Assembly: GCF_020615385.1 (NCBI RefSeq)
Contig: NZ_JAJAVB010000032.1
Location: 43,960 to 107,959 of the forward strand
Length of the DNA stretch: 64,000 nucleotides
Source: Jiella soli
GTDB taxonomy: Bacteria; Pseudomonadota; Alphaproteobacteria; Rhizobiales; Rhizobiaceae
Reading direction: 5' to 3'
Position numbers and translations under genes: made by a program. How positions within the stretch are numbered: position 1 is the stretch's first letter; each line of letters begins with the position of its first letter. This document shows positions 1-8,600 of this stretch, piece after piece. The notes below the pieces were generated by a model. That model was not told the origin of the DNA. It searched no databases and saw nothing but the letters and a program-made list of their open reading frames with translations.

Positions 1-1
1 C

Positions 2-433
2 GGCGGCTTCAAGGACTATATCGAGAAGAACTCGGACCTGAAGATCGTCTCGACGCTCTACTCCCAGTCCCAGATGGCGACGGCGCTGAACCAGACGACG
101 GACACGCTGGCCGCCAATCCTGATCTGAAGGGCATCTTCGGCGCCAACGAGCCGACCGCCGTCGGCATGGGCCGCGCGATCGAGCAGGCCGGCAAGAAGG
201 GGCAGATCGTCGCCCTCGGCTTCGACGGCAATGCGGACCTTCAGGCCATGATCAAGGACGGGACCCTCGACGCCATCGCCGTCCAGGGCTCCTACCAGAT
301 GGGCGAAAAGGGCGTCGACACCGTGATCGATCTGATCGAGGGCAAGACTGTCGAGCCCTATGTCAACACCGGCGTCGTCATCGTCACCAAGGACAATATC
401 GACAGCCCGGAAGCCCAGAACGTCCTCTACTGA
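2..433 (+). CDS. Sugar ABC transporter substrate-binding protein, C-terminal part
   Basis: The gene is cut by the left window edge; only the last 143 codons are present, open from base 2 and ending with TGA at 431-433. The visible part is the C-terminal lobe of a type 1 periplasmic binding protein (RbsB/FrcB family): a segment reading GIFGANEPTAVGMGRAIEQAG, then IVALGFDGNADL and the closing TGVVIVTKDNID motif typical of ribose/fructose-type binding proteins. It would capture a monosaccharide in the periplasm. The matching ATPase follows at 550, and the permease is expected upstream of the window. The ligand cannot be inferred from this fragment. Confidence 0.85.
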   Translation, partial: GGFKDYIEKNSDLKIVSTLYSQSQMATALNQTTDTLAANPDLKGIFGANEPTAVGMGRAIEQAGKKGQIVALGFDGNADLQAMIKDGTLDAIAVQGSYQMGEKGVDTVIDLIEGKTVEPYVNTGVVIVTKDNIDSPEAQNVLY

Positions 434-497
434 GCGGACGTTTCCACGAAGATCGCGGGCGGCGCAGCAGCGCCGGCCGCGACCCGCCCCTGGCCGC

Positions 498-522
498 CCG
501 GCCGCCGAGGCGACGCGGCCGG
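498..522 (+). terminator. GC-rich stem-loop between binding protein and ATPase genes
   Basis: Perfect 7-bp arms (498-504 CCGGCCG and 516-522 CGGCCGG) flank an 11-nt loop in the 116-bp gap between the binding-protein and ATPase genes. There is no T-tract, so it is more likely an mRNA-stabilising or partial-attenuation hairpin that keeps binding-protein levels above those of the ATPase than a full terminator. Confidence 0.35.
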
Positions 523-549
523 CGCCTGTCGATCAACCGAGGCAGCAGC

Positions 550-1323
550 ATGCAGAACGCGCAGCCACCGCTCGTCGAGATGCGGCACATCTCCAAGCAT
601 TTCGGCGGCCTCCAGGCCGTCAAGGACGTCTCGCTGTCGCTTCATGCCGGAGAGGTCGTCGGCGTGCTCGGCCACAACGGCGCGGGAAAGTCCTGCCTGA
701 TGCGGATACTGTCCGGTGCGATGGCCGCCTCATCCGGTGAGATCCGCCTCGGCGGCGAAGCGGTCGACATTCCGACGCCGTCGGCGGCTCGGGAGCTCGG
801 CATCGAGACCATCTATCAGACGCTGGCGCTCGCCGATCATCTCGACGCGCCGGCGAACCTCTTTCTCGGCCGCGAACTGAAGACGCGCTTCGGCAATCTC
901 GACAAGAAGCGCATGCTGCGCGAGGCCGAGGCGGTGCTTCATCGGCTCAACCCGAACTTCAAGAACCTGACCGTGCCGGTCAGCGCCATGTCGGGCGGCC
1001 AGCGCCAGGTGATCGCGATCGCCCGGGCGATCTATTTTGACGTGAAGGTGCTGATCATGGACGAGCCGACCGCGGCACTCGGACCGTCGGAAACCGAGAT
1101 GGTGTCGGGCCTCGTGGAGAAGCTGCGCGCCGACGGCATCGGCATCCTGCTGGTCTGCCACGACATGCACGACGTCTTCCGGCTGTGCGACCGGGTGATG
1201 GTGATGAACAATGGCAGGAATGTCGGCGACTACGCCATTGAGCAGGTGTCGAAGGACGACGTCCTCAGCCTGATCATCAAGGGCGAACTGCCCGCGGACT
1301 GGAGCGACCGCCGTGCAGCGTGA
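550..1323 (+). CDS. Sugar ABC transporter ATP-binding protein (FrcA-like)
   Basis: A 257-residue single-domain ABC ATPase that would energise uptake of the sugar bound by the preceding protein. Visible motifs are Walker A GHNGAGKS near residue 42, the signature MSGGQRQV near 149, and Walker B VLIMDEPTAAL near 170 followed by the H-loop in LLVCHDMHD. The length fits the one-domain ATPases of rhizobial fructose-type importers (FrcA), not the two-domain RbsA type seen later in this window. The gene follows the binding protein by 116 bp, and its 3' end is overlapped by or adjacent to the next gene, so the three are probably co-transcribed. The substrate is not determined. Confidence 0.9.
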   Translation: MQNAQPPLVEMRHISKHFGGLQAVKDVSLSLHAGEVVGVLGHNGAGKSCLMRILSGAMAASSGEIRLGGEAVDIPTPSAARELGIETIYQTLALADHLDAPANLFLGRELKTRFGNLDKKRMLREAEAVLHRLNPNFKNLTVPVSAMSGGQRQVIAIARAIYFDVKVLIMDEPTAALGPSETEMVSGLVEKLRADGIGILLVCHDMHDVFRLCDRVMVMNNGRNVGDYAIEQVSKDDVLSLIIKGELPADWSDRRAA

Positions 1324-1363
1324 GGTGAAGACAGGCGCGACCACGGGGCTGGGCGCAGCGACG

Positions 1364-2374
1364 ATGCGGGCCCTCGTCGTCGAGGCGCCGGGCCGGCTGC
1401 GGCTCGACGAACGGCTGCGGCCGGAGAGCGCGCCGGAGGGCTGGGTGCTCGTCGACATCGCCAGGGTCGGCATCTGCGGCACCGACTACCACATCCTCGA
1501 AGGCAACCAGCCCTTTTTCGACTATCCGCGCGTCATCGGCCACGAACTGAGCGGGCGCGTCGCCGAGGACAAGAGCGGCTTTTCCCGCGGCGAGCTCGTC
1601 ACCATCAACCCCTACGTCTCCTGCGGCCGATGCCGGGCCTGCCTGCGTGGCAAGCCGAACTGCTGCACGAAGATCGCGGTCCTCGGGGTCCACCGGGACG
1701 GCGGCCTCACCGAGCGGATCGCGGTCCCCGCGCAAAACCTCTATCGCGCCGACGGCCTCACGCCGGACCAGGCGGCGATGGTCGAGTTCCTGGCGATCGG
1801 CGCCCATGCGGTGCGCCGGTCCGGGCTCACGGGTGCGGACTGCGTGCTGGTCGTGGGCCTCGGCCCGATCGGGCTTGGGACGGCGCTCTTTGCGCAGGCG
1901 CGCGGGGCGGAGGTTCATATCCTCGACGCCAACGCCGAGCGGCTGGCCAGGCTCCAGCGCGATTTCGGTTTTGCCAACACTCACGCTCTGGACGATGGGC
2001 CCGAGGTTCTGATGGCCGCGACGGGCGGGGACGGCTTCGACGTCGTCTTCGACGCGACCGGAAGCGCCCGCGCGATCGAGGCGGGCTTCGCCCTTGTCGG
2101 CCATGGCGGCACCTACGTCCTCGTCAGCGTCGTGAAGGACAAGATCAGCTTCCTCGACCCGGAGTTCCACAAGCGCGAGACGACGCTGATGGGCAGCCGC
2201 AATGCGACGCGGGAAGACTTCGAGACCGTGAAGGCCGCGCTCGCCGACGGCACGATCGATTCCTCGAAGCTGAAGACCCACGCCGCGGCGCTCCGTGACG
2301 TGGTGGAGGCGCTCTCCGGATGGAGCGCCGATCGCCGCGACATCGTCAAGGCGATCGTCACCGTCGCCGACTGA
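1364..2374 (+). CDS. Zinc-binding alcohol dehydrogenase family protein
   Basis: A medium-chain zinc dehydrogenase of 336 residues, probably NAD(P)-dependent oxidation of a sugar alcohol or sugar acid brought in by the adjacent importer. The catalytic zinc site shows as GICGTD and GHEL, the structural zinc site as four cysteines in CGRCRACLRGKPNCC, and the Rossmann loop as VVGLGPIGLG. I chose the ATG at 1364 because family members begin with MRALVVEAPGRL-like sequence. A GTG at 1313, overlapping the ATPase stop, would add 17 poorly conserved residues and cannot be excluded. It resembles the L-galactonate/sorbitol-type dehydrogenases, but the substrate is inference. Confidence 0.85.
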   Translation: MRALVVEAPGRLRLDERLRPESAPEGWVLVDIARVGICGTDYHILEGNQPFFDYPRVIGHELSGRVAEDKSGFSRGELVTINPYVSCGRCRACLRGKPNCCTKIAVLGVHRDGGLTERIAVPAQNLYRADGLTPDQAAMVEFLAIGAHAVRRSGLTGADCVLVVGLGPIGLGTALFAQARGAEVHILDANAERLARLQRDFGFANTHALDDGPEVLMAATGGDGFDVVFDATGSARAIEAGFALVGHGGTYVLVSVVKDKISFLDPEFHKRETTLMGSRNATREDFETVKAALADGTIDSSKLKTHAAALRDVVEALSGWSADRRDIVKAIVTVAD

Positions 2375-2473
2375 GCCCAGGTCCAGCGATGGGACGGGAC
2401 CCGGCGCCTTCGCGGTCCCGTCGTGGCCGAAGCACTCCGCCTGACGGGCACGGCCTGAAAACTTGATCGCCGG

Positions 2474-3169
2474 CTATTCGGCCGCGTTGGACAGGCTCCA
2501 GCGGGCGAGCAGATTGTGCGAGACCGTCTCCAGATGCGCCTGCATGCCCTGCCGGGCCCGGGTCGGATCACGCCGCAGCAGCGCCTCCACCACCACGGCG
2601 TGCTCCTGGCAGTAGCGCTGGCGGCGTTCCTCGGAGAACGACCGCTTCTTCATCTCGAACCAGGGGGATTGGTTTCTCAGGATGCGCAGGAGTTCGTGCA
2701 GTTCCTTCAGGAGCTGGTTGCGCGCGCCTGCGAAGACGCGGTGGTGGAACTCAGCGTCCCAATCCTCGAACTCCGGCATGTCCACCGCCGCCACGGCGCG
2801 CTGATGCGCCTCCTCGAGCGCCTGCAGCTCGCTGGCGCTGGCATTGGTGGCGGCGAGCGCGGCGGCGGTCGGCTCGACCAGGAGCCGCAATTCCATGATG
2901 TCGGCGGGGCTGGCCCCCATCATCCGCTGGGCGACCGCCACGAGAGCGTCCGGCCGCGTGGACGCGACGAAGGTTCCGGACCCGCCGCGCCTGTTCAGGG
3001 TGCCGTCTTCCTCCAGGAGCGCCATGGCCCGCCGGACCGTGTTGCGTGCGACGCCGAACTGCTGCGACAGGTCGCGCTCGGCCGGGATCCGGCTGCCGTC
3101 CGCCCATTCGCCCGACAGGATCCGCTGCCTGAGCATCCGGGCGACTTCGTCTGCAACGATCCGTGGCAT
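2474..3169 (-). CDS. GntR family transcriptional regulator, FadR/FCD type
   Basis: A 231-residue regulator with an N-terminal winged helix (IPAERDLSQQFGVARNTVRR within the first 55 residues) and a C-terminal all-helical FCD ligand-binding domain rich in the expected Arg, Asp and His positions (EFHHRVF). FadR-type GntR proteins usually repress neighbouring catabolic operons and release on binding a small carboxylate. The start at 3169 (MPRIVADEVARML) gives the normal family length; an upstream start at 3304 would add 45 residues of non-conserved sequence. It is divergent from the hydrolase cluster beginning at 3440 and convergent with the dehydrogenase, so it could control either. The 270-bp divergent gap is the natural operator site. 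Confidence 0.9.
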   Translation of the reverse strand: MPRIVADEVARMLRQRILSGEWADGSRIPAERDLSQQFGVARNTVRRAMALLEEDGTLNRRGGSGTFVASTRPDALVAVAQRMMGASPADIMELRLLVEPTAAALAATNASASELQALEEAHQRAVAAVDMPEFEDWDAEFHHRVFAGARNQLLKELHELLRILRNQSPWFEMKKRSFSEERRQRYCQEHAVVVEALLRRDPTRARQGMQAHLETVSHNLLARWSLSNAAE

Positions 3170-3439
3170 GGGCGGTGAATGCCTCTCGTTATGATCCGGA
3201 TATGAACCAGTGCCGGTTGTAGCGACCACCTTGGCAGCCTGATTTCCCGACAGATCCCTTGCAAGAAGAACGTGCGGGTCGATTGCAAATTCGAGACTTT
3301 GCACGGGTGTGCCTGGAAATCAAGCAATGCAAGATGCAGATTTTCACAGTTAAGCCTCTTGCGCCGGTTCTTCATTCGGGTCTAGCTTGGTCTCGATGAA
3401 GCCCAAAGTGGTCCATCACCGGGGAGGAATTGGTTCACG

Positions 3440-4318
3440 ATGAAGGTCGCGGCATTCACGATCGCGGGGGAGCGGCGAGTCGGTATCGTCGACGCGAGCA
3501 GGAACACGATCGCAGCGTTCGATCTGCCGGCCGAACAGGCCGCCAGCGGCGTTCTGGCATTGATCGAGCATGGCGAGCCGGAGCGAATCCGCACGCTCGA
3601 GCCGGTCGATCTGGCGCGGGTGACGCTGGAAGCGCCGGTCCCGCGGCCGCGCCGCAACATCTTCTGCATCGGCAAGAACTATCACGAGCACGCCCACGAG
3701 TTCGCCAAGAGCGGGTTCGATTCCAGCGCCGCCAATGGCGCCGTGCCGGGGGCTCCGATCGTCTTCTCCAAGGTGCCGGAGACGGTCATCGCAACGGGCC
3801 GCGTCGTCGGAATCGACGCCCGCGTCTCGGCCGCGATCGACTACGAGGCCGAACTCGCCGTCATCATCGGCAAGGCCGGCCGGGCCATCCGCCCGGAAGA
3901 CGCCTTCGACCATGTCTGGGGCTACACCATCGTCAACGACGTCACCGCGCGCGACCTTCAGGGCCGCTACAGCCAGTGGCTGATCGGCAAGTCGCAGGAC
4001 GGCTTCTGCCCGATGGGGCCGTGGGCGGTGACCAAGGACGAGGTTGATATCGCGTCGGCAGGCATTCGCTGCTTCGTCAATGGCGACCTCCGGCAGAATT
4101 CCAACACCGGGCTCCTGATCTTCGACATCCCGACGATCATCGCGACGATCTCCGCCGGCATCACGCTGCAGCCCGGAGACGTGATCGCGACGGGGACGCC
4201 CGCCGGCGTCGGCATCGGCTTCTCGCCGCCGCGCTACCTGAAGACCGGCGATGTGGTGCGGGTCGAGATCGACGGAATCGGGGCTCTGGAAAACCGCTTC
4301 GAGGAGATCGCGGCATGA
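3440..4318 (+). CDS. Fumarylacetoacetate hydrolase family protein
   Basis: A 292-residue member of the FAH/2-keto-4-pentenoate hydratase superfamily, which cleaves or hydrates 2-oxo acids with a bound divalent metal. The family core is seen as NIFCIGKNYHEHA (about residues 72-84), the acidic metal-binding stretch IDYEAELAVIIGK (about 133-145), DVTARDLQ, and the C-terminal GTPAGVGIGF. A strong ribosome site (GGGGAGGA) precedes the ATG. It is the first gene of a long plus-strand cluster, and its stop overlaps the next start (ATGA). The role is probably a late step in degrading a cyclic or dicarbonyl compound; the exact substrate is unknown. Confidence 0.9.
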   Translation: MKVAAFTIAGERRVGIVDASRNTIAAFDLPAEQAASGVLALIEHGEPERIRTLEPVDLARVTLEAPVPRPRRNIFCIGKNYHEHAHEFAKSGFDSSAANGAVPGAPIVFSKVPETVIATGRVVGIDARVSAAIDYEAELAVIIGKAGRAIRPEDAFDHVWGYTIVNDVTARDLQGRYSQWLIGKSQDGFCPMGPWAVTKDEVDIASAGIRCFVNGDLRQNSNTGLLIFDIPTIIATISAGITLQPGDVIATGTPAGVGIGFSPPRYLKTGDVVRVEIDGIGALENRFEEIAA

Positions 4319-5094
4319 CTACGGTCCAGCTCGCCGGTATCGTTGCCGAAGTGAGCGGCGAGGGCATGCCGGTCGTCCTGATCCATGGTCTCGGCGGCAC
4401 CGCCAACACCTACGAGCCGCTGATGGAGGCTTTGTCCTCCTATCGCGTCATCCGGATCGACATGCCGGGGTCGGGCCGTTCGCCGGTCCCGCACGATGCG
4501 CCGACGATCGAAAGCTTCGCTTCGGACATCGTCCGGGCGGTCCGCTCGCTCGCGGTGGAGCGGGCGCATTTCGTCGGCCATTCGCTGGGGACCATCGTCT
4601 GCCAGAAGATCGCCGCCGACAATCCGGCGCTCGTCGCCTCGCTCGCGCTCTACGGCGCGTTGACCGAGCCGCCGGAGGGGGCGCGGACCGGTCTCGGCAA
4701 GCGCGCGCAGATGGCGCGGGCAGGGGAGATGTCCGAGATCGCCGACCAGATCGTCGGGGCGACGCTCGCGCCCGGCACGCGGTCGTCGCAGCCGGCGGTT
4801 GCCGCCTTCGTGCGCGAGAGCGTGATGCGGCAGAACCCGGAAGGCTACGCCCGGACCTGCGAGGCGCTGGCCAAGGCCGAGCGCGTCGATTCCCGGTTGA
4901 TCTCGGTGCCGACGCTCCTCGTCACCGGCGAGAACGATCCCGTCGCGCCCGTCGCCATGGCGCGAGAACTCGCCGATGCCATTGCCGGCGCCAGCCTTCA
5001 CGTGCTGGCGCAATGCGGCCACTGGAGCCTCGTCGAGAGGCCGGCCGAATGCAGCCGCAAGCTCGTGGAGTTCCTGCGAAGGGTCGAGCGGTGA
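4315..5094 (+). CDS. Alpha/beta fold hydrolase
   Basis: A 259-residue cytoplasmic hydrolase with the oxyanion motif HGLGGT (24-29), nucleophile elbow GHSLG with Ser90, an acid in GENDPVAP and a catalytic His in CGHWSLVERP near the C-terminus. The pattern is that of the 3-oxoadipate enol-lactonase/epoxide hydrolase group, so lactone or ester opening is plausible. Its start overlaps the preceding FAH-family gene by 4 bp, indicating translational coupling and a shared pathway. The pair 'lactonase-like then FAH-like' suggests ring opening followed by C-C cleavage, which is inference. Confidence 0.88.
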   Translation: MTTVQLAGIVAEVSGEGMPVVLIHGLGGTANTYEPLMEALSSYRVIRIDMPGSGRSPVPHDAPTIESFASDIVRAVRSLAVERAHFVGHSLGTIVCQKIAADNPALVASLALYGALTEPPEGARTGLGKRAQMARAGEMSEIADQIVGATLAPGTRSSQPAVAAFVRESVMRQNPEGYARTCEALAKAERVDSRLISVPTLLVTGENDPVAPVAMARELADAIAGASLHVLAQCGHWSLVERPAECSRKLVEFLRRVER

Positions 5095-5160
5095 GGCGAA
5101 CAGATATTTGAAGCAGTGCAGTGTCGGGCGGCGTGAGCCGCAGAAGACTGGGAGGTCGGC

Positions 5161-6492
5161 ATGGCAGACAACGGACACGGATACGGCAACGGGCGCGATG
5201 GCGGCCAGACGCTGTTCACCAATGTGCGCATCCTCGATGCGACGGGCGAATATCCCTATACGGGCGAGGTGCTCGTCCAGGGCAATCGGATCAAGCAGGT
5301 CACCCGCGGCGGCTCCAGCCGCTTCGGCAGCGGGTCTTCGTCCGGCGGCGCGACGGTGATCGACGGCATGGGCGCGACGCTGATGCCCGGCATGATCGAC
5401 GCCCATCTGCATCTGTCCTGGAACAACGCGCCCGGCATCGACCCCATCCAGATGATGGAGCTCGAGGAGCACATGCTGGTCACCATGGAGATGGCCAAGC
5501 TCGTCCTCGACGCAGGCTTCACCGGCGGCCGCGGTGCCGCCGCCGCCAAGCCGAGGCTCGACGTCGTCGCCAAGAAGTTCATCAACCAGGGCCGCTTCCC
5601 CGGGCCGCGCTATCTCGCGGCCGGTCCCGAGATCACCACCGTGGGCGGCCTCGGCGATGCCGCCCCCTCGCATATCCCGCATGAGGGGCTCAATCTCGGC
5701 CTCGTCGTCTCCGGGCCCGAGGAGGTTCGCCGCACGGTCCGAACGCTGATCAAATACGGCGTCGACTCCATCAAGCTGAACCTCTCCGGCGAGGCGATCA
5801 CCGGCATGGGCGCCGAAGAAACGCCGATGTCGGAGGAAGAGGTCGCGATGGCCGTGTCCGAGGCCCGTTGCCGAAACAAGGTCGTCTCCGCTCATGCCCG
5901 CTCGTCCGGCTCGGTCAAGCAGTGCATCCGCCACGGCATCCAGAACATCTACCACGCGTCTTTCGCCGACGAAGAAGCGCTCGATATGCTCGAGGCGGTA
6001 AAGGACAAGCACTTCGTTGCGCCCGGCATCGCCTGGCTGATCAATACCGCGCGCCATGCCGAGCAATGGGGCATCAAGCCGGGTTCGCCGGTCACGATGG
6101 AGTACGAGCGCGAGCTCGAAATGTGCGTCGAGACGATGAAGAAGATGCACCGGCGCGGCATCCGCATCTGCATCGGCGGCGACTACGGCTTCGCTTGGAC
6201 CCCGCAGGGGACCAACGCCAAGGACATCCAGACCTTCGTCGAGATGCTCGGCTTTTCGCCGATGGAGGCGATCATGGCTGCCACCAAGTATGGCGGCGAG
6301 ATCATGTGCATGGGCGACGAGCTCGGCATGATCAAGGAGGGCTACCTCGCCGACATGATCCTCGTCGATGGCGATCCGATCGCCAATGTCCGGATCCTGC
6401 AGGAGAAGGACCGGCTGCTCGCCATCATGAAGGACGGCCAGTTCCACAAGCGGCCGCAGCTGCAGGAGCAGCGCCGCCGGCTGACGGCCTGA
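5161..6492 (+). CDS. Metal-dependent amidohydrolase family protein
   Basis: A 443-residue amidohydrolase-superfamily enzyme (imidazolonepropionase-like group). The binuclear metal set is complete: His82 and His84 in IDAHLHLSW, a candidate carboxylated Lys205 in SIKLNLSG, His245 in SAHARS, His265 in IYHASF and Asp341 in GGDYGF. The C-terminal GYLADMILVDGDP returns to the beta-sandwich domain. Such enzymes hydrolyse cyclic amides, ureides or related C-N bonds in the cytoplasm. It sits between hydrolases and a Liv-type importer, so it probably acts on the imported compound. A clear ribosome site (GGGAGG) precedes the ATG. Confidence 0.9.
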   Translation: MADNGHGYGNGRDGGQTLFTNVRILDATGEYPYTGEVLVQGNRIKQVTRGGSSRFGSGSSSGGATVIDGMGATLMPGMIDAHLHLSWNNAPGIDPIQMMELEEHMLVTMEMAKLVLDAGFTGGRGAAAAKPRLDVVAKKFINQGRFPGPRYLAAGPEITTVGGLGDAAPSHIPHEGLNLGLVVSGPEEVRRTVRTLIKYGVDSIKLNLSGEAITGMGAEETPMSEEEVAMAVSEARCRNKVVSAHARSSGSVKQCIRHGIQNIYHASFADEEALDMLEAVKDKHFVAPGIAWLINTARHAEQWGIKPGSPVTMEYERELEMCVETMKKMHRRGIRICIGGDYGFAWTPQGTNAKDIQTFVEMLGFSPMEAIMAATKYGGEIMCMGDELGMIKEGYLADMILVDGDPIANVRILQEKDRLLAIMKDGQFHKRPQLQEQRRRLTA

Positions 6493-6520
6493 TGCCGGCG
6501 AGCGGCGGCGGGAGCCCGAC

Positions 6521-7519
6521 ATGAAGCACCCGATTTCAGTCCTGGCGATCGCCCTCGCGGCCGCGCTGGTCCTGTGGCTGTTCCTCGCCGTCTGGCCGGA
6601 CTGGCTGGTCGACCTCATCGGTGCGAAGAAGGTCTTCACCATCACGATCTTCAACGGCGTGACGGTCGCCGGGCTCTACTTCCTGGTCGCGAGCGGCTTC
6701 ACGCTCGTCTTCGGCCTGATGCGCAACGTCAATCTGGCGCATGGCTCGCTCTACCTCTTCGGGGCCTATATCGGCTGGGAAGTCGCCAATCTTACCGGCA
6801 TCTGGCTGTTCGGCGTCGCCGCCGGCTTCCTGGCCGGCGCGGTGATCGGCATCCTGCTCCAGCTCCTGGTGTTTCGCCGGATGGAGGGCGACGACCTCCG
6901 CCAGACCCTGGTGACCATCGGCATCTCGATCGTCGCAGCCGACCTGATGCTGGCGGTCTGGTCGGGCGGTACCTACCAGTTCTCGATCCCCGACTGGCTG
7001 AACGGCGCGGTGAAGACCCCGATCGTTACCTTCGTCCGCTCGAACGGGTCGGAAGTCTTCATGATGTACCCGTTCTACCGGCTCGTGGTCCTCGCCGCGG
7101 CCGTCGCGATCGGCATCGCGCTCTGGCTGATCCTCAACAAGACGCGGGTCGGCATGATGATCCGCGCCGGGGTCGACGATCGGGCGATGCTGTCGGCAAC
7201 CGGGGTGAATGTCCATCTGGTCTTCGCCGCGGTGTTCGCGATCGGCGCGGGGCTCGCCGGCTTTGCCGGGGTCGTCGGGGGCAGCGCGCTGTCCATCGCG
7301 CCGGGCGAGGACGTGCGCTATCTCCTCGCATCGCTCGTCGTCGTCATCGTCGGCGGCATGGGATCGGTGACCGGCGCCGCGGTCGGCGCTCTCCTCATCG
7401 GCCTCGCCGAGCAGATCGGCCTCGCCTATTTCCCGACCTACGGCGTCGTCCTCACCTTCGTCATCATGGTGGTCGTGCTCGCGGTCCGGCCGCAGGGCCT
7501 GATGGGGAGGACGGCATGA
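6521..7519 (+). CDS. livH: Branched-chain amino acid-type ABC transporter permease, LivH family
   Basis: A 332-residue inner-membrane permease with about eight to nine hydrophobic segments. The LivH-specific motif GLMRNVNLAHGSLYLFGAY lies around residues 65-83, and GGMGSVTGAAVGALLIG is in the last quarter. It forms half of the membrane channel of the importer encoded by the next four genes. Liv-type systems in Hyphomicrobiales carry many substrates besides amino acids (amides, aromatic acids, urea), so the name indicates the family only. The stop overlaps the ATG of the partner permease. Confidence 0.92.
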   Translation: MKHPISVLAIALAAALVLWLFLAVWPDWLVDLIGAKKVFTITIFNGVTVAGLYFLVASGFTLVFGLMRNVNLAHGSLYLFGAYIGWEVANLTGIWLFGVAAGFLAGAVIGILLQLLVFRRMEGDDLRQTLVTIGISIVAADLMLAVWSGGTYQFSIPDWLNGAVKTPIVTFVRSNGSEVFMMYPFYRLVVLAAAVAIGIALWLILNKTRVGMMIRAGVDDRAMLSATGVNVHLVFAAVFAIGAGLAGFAGVVGGSALSIAPGEDVRYLLASLVVVIVGGMGSVTGAAVGALLIGLAEQIGLAYFPTYGVVLTFVIMVVVLAVRPQGLMGRTA

Positions 7520-8559
7520 CGATCGCCGACACTGGGCCGGCCGAGGCGGGCTCGGCGCAGAGCTTTCTCGCCGCGATCGACGGCCGCTATCTCCTCGCCG
7601 CGACCCTCCTCATCCTTTACCCATTGGTGGCGAGTAACTTCTTCATCTTCCAGATCGGCGCCTGGGCGCTGATCCTCGGCCTGATCGCATTGTCCCTGAT
7701 GGTGCTGGCCGGCTATGGCGGCATGGTCAGCCTCGCGCAGCTGACGGTGGCGGGTATCGCGGCCTATTGCGTCGCGATCTTCGGCACCAACGAGTCCAAT
7801 CTTCTCGGCCTCGGCTGGCCGTGGTGGCTGGTGGTCCCGGTCTCGGTCCTTCTTGCGGCGCTCGCCAGCACGCTGATCGGTCTCCTGGCGGTGAGGACCG
7901 AAGGCATCTACACGATCATGATCACACTCGCGATCGGCACGGCCTTCTTCTACTTCGTCCGCCAGAACTACGACGTCTTCAACGGGTTCAACGGCTTTCA
8001 CGGCGTGCTGCCGCCGCATGCGTTCGGGGTGAACTGGCGGGCGCCGGTGCCCTTCTACTATCTCTGCCTCGCCGTCTCGGGCCTGTTCTTCGCCGGGACG
8101 GTCTATGCGGAACGTTCCACCTTCGGACTGACGCTGCAGGCGATCCGCGACAATCCCCGGCGCATGCGCGCGCTGGGCTACAATGTCGCCGCGCACCGGG
8201 TCTTCGCCTTCTTCCTGTCCGGCATCATGGCGGGATCGGCGGGTGTCCTGCTCGTCTGGTTCAACGCCCAGATTTCGCCCGGAACGATCGGCGTCGACGC
8301 GGCGATCGACGTTCTCGTGGTCGCGGTCGTCGGCGGCATCGCCAGCCCGGTCGGGCCCTTCCTCGGTGCGATCCTGTTCGTGCTCCTGGAGAACTTCGCG
8401 ATCGACCTCGTCGCCAGCGACCGCTTCAATACCGTCATCGGACTCGTCTTCCTGATCGTCCTCTTCGTCTCGCCGAAGGGCCTGCTCGGAATTCTGGCGA
8501 AGATGCGCGAGGCGGGTTCTGGAACTTCGTCGGGATCCGGTCGAAGCCGAGGAACCTGA
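7516..8559 (+). CDS. livM: Branched-chain amino acid-type ABC transporter permease, LivM family
   Basis: A 347-residue partner permease with about nine hydrophobic segments. LivM hallmarks are LAGYGGMVSLAQLTVAGIAAY and the cytoplasmic loop AIRDNPRRMRALGYNVAAHR (EAA-type coupling loop contacting the ATPases), followed by GGIASPVGPFLGAILFVLLE. The ATG at 7516 overlaps the livH stop by 4 bp, indicating coupled translation. The binding-protein gene follows after 41 bp. Confidence 0.92.
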   Translation: MTIADTGPAEAGSAQSFLAAIDGRYLLAATLLILYPLVASNFFIFQIGAWALILGLIALSLMVLAGYGGMVSLAQLTVAGIAAYCVAIFGTNESNLLGLGWPWWLVVPVSVLLAALASTLIGLLAVRTEGIYTIMITLAIGTAFFYFVRQNYDVFNGFNGFHGVLPPHAFGVNWRAPVPFYYLCLAVSGLFFAGTVYAERSTFGLTLQAIRDNPRRMRALGYNVAAHRVFAFFLSGIMAGSAGVLLVWFNAQISPGTIGVDAAIDVLVVAVVGGIASPVGPFLGAILFVLLENFAIDLVASDRFNTVIGLVFLIVLFVSPKGLLGILAKMREAGSGTSSGSGRSRGT

Positions 8560-8600
8560 CGCAACCAGTCCAAAACCATCAACAAAGGGGAGGAAAGCTT

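Noticed and set aside
3170..3439. Specific GntR operator in the divergent gap at the start of the long cluster
   Set aside because: Sequences such as TTGTAGCGACCA and GTGGTCCATCAC resemble the loose FadR-type consensus, but spacing or symmetry is wrong, so no site is called.
4234..6654. An 806-codon minus-strand open frame opposite the hydrolase and amidohydrolase genes
   Set aside because: The plus-strand genes carry complete catalytic motifs in proper order; the antisense frame shows only shadow composition (His/Asp/Arg/Ala runs).
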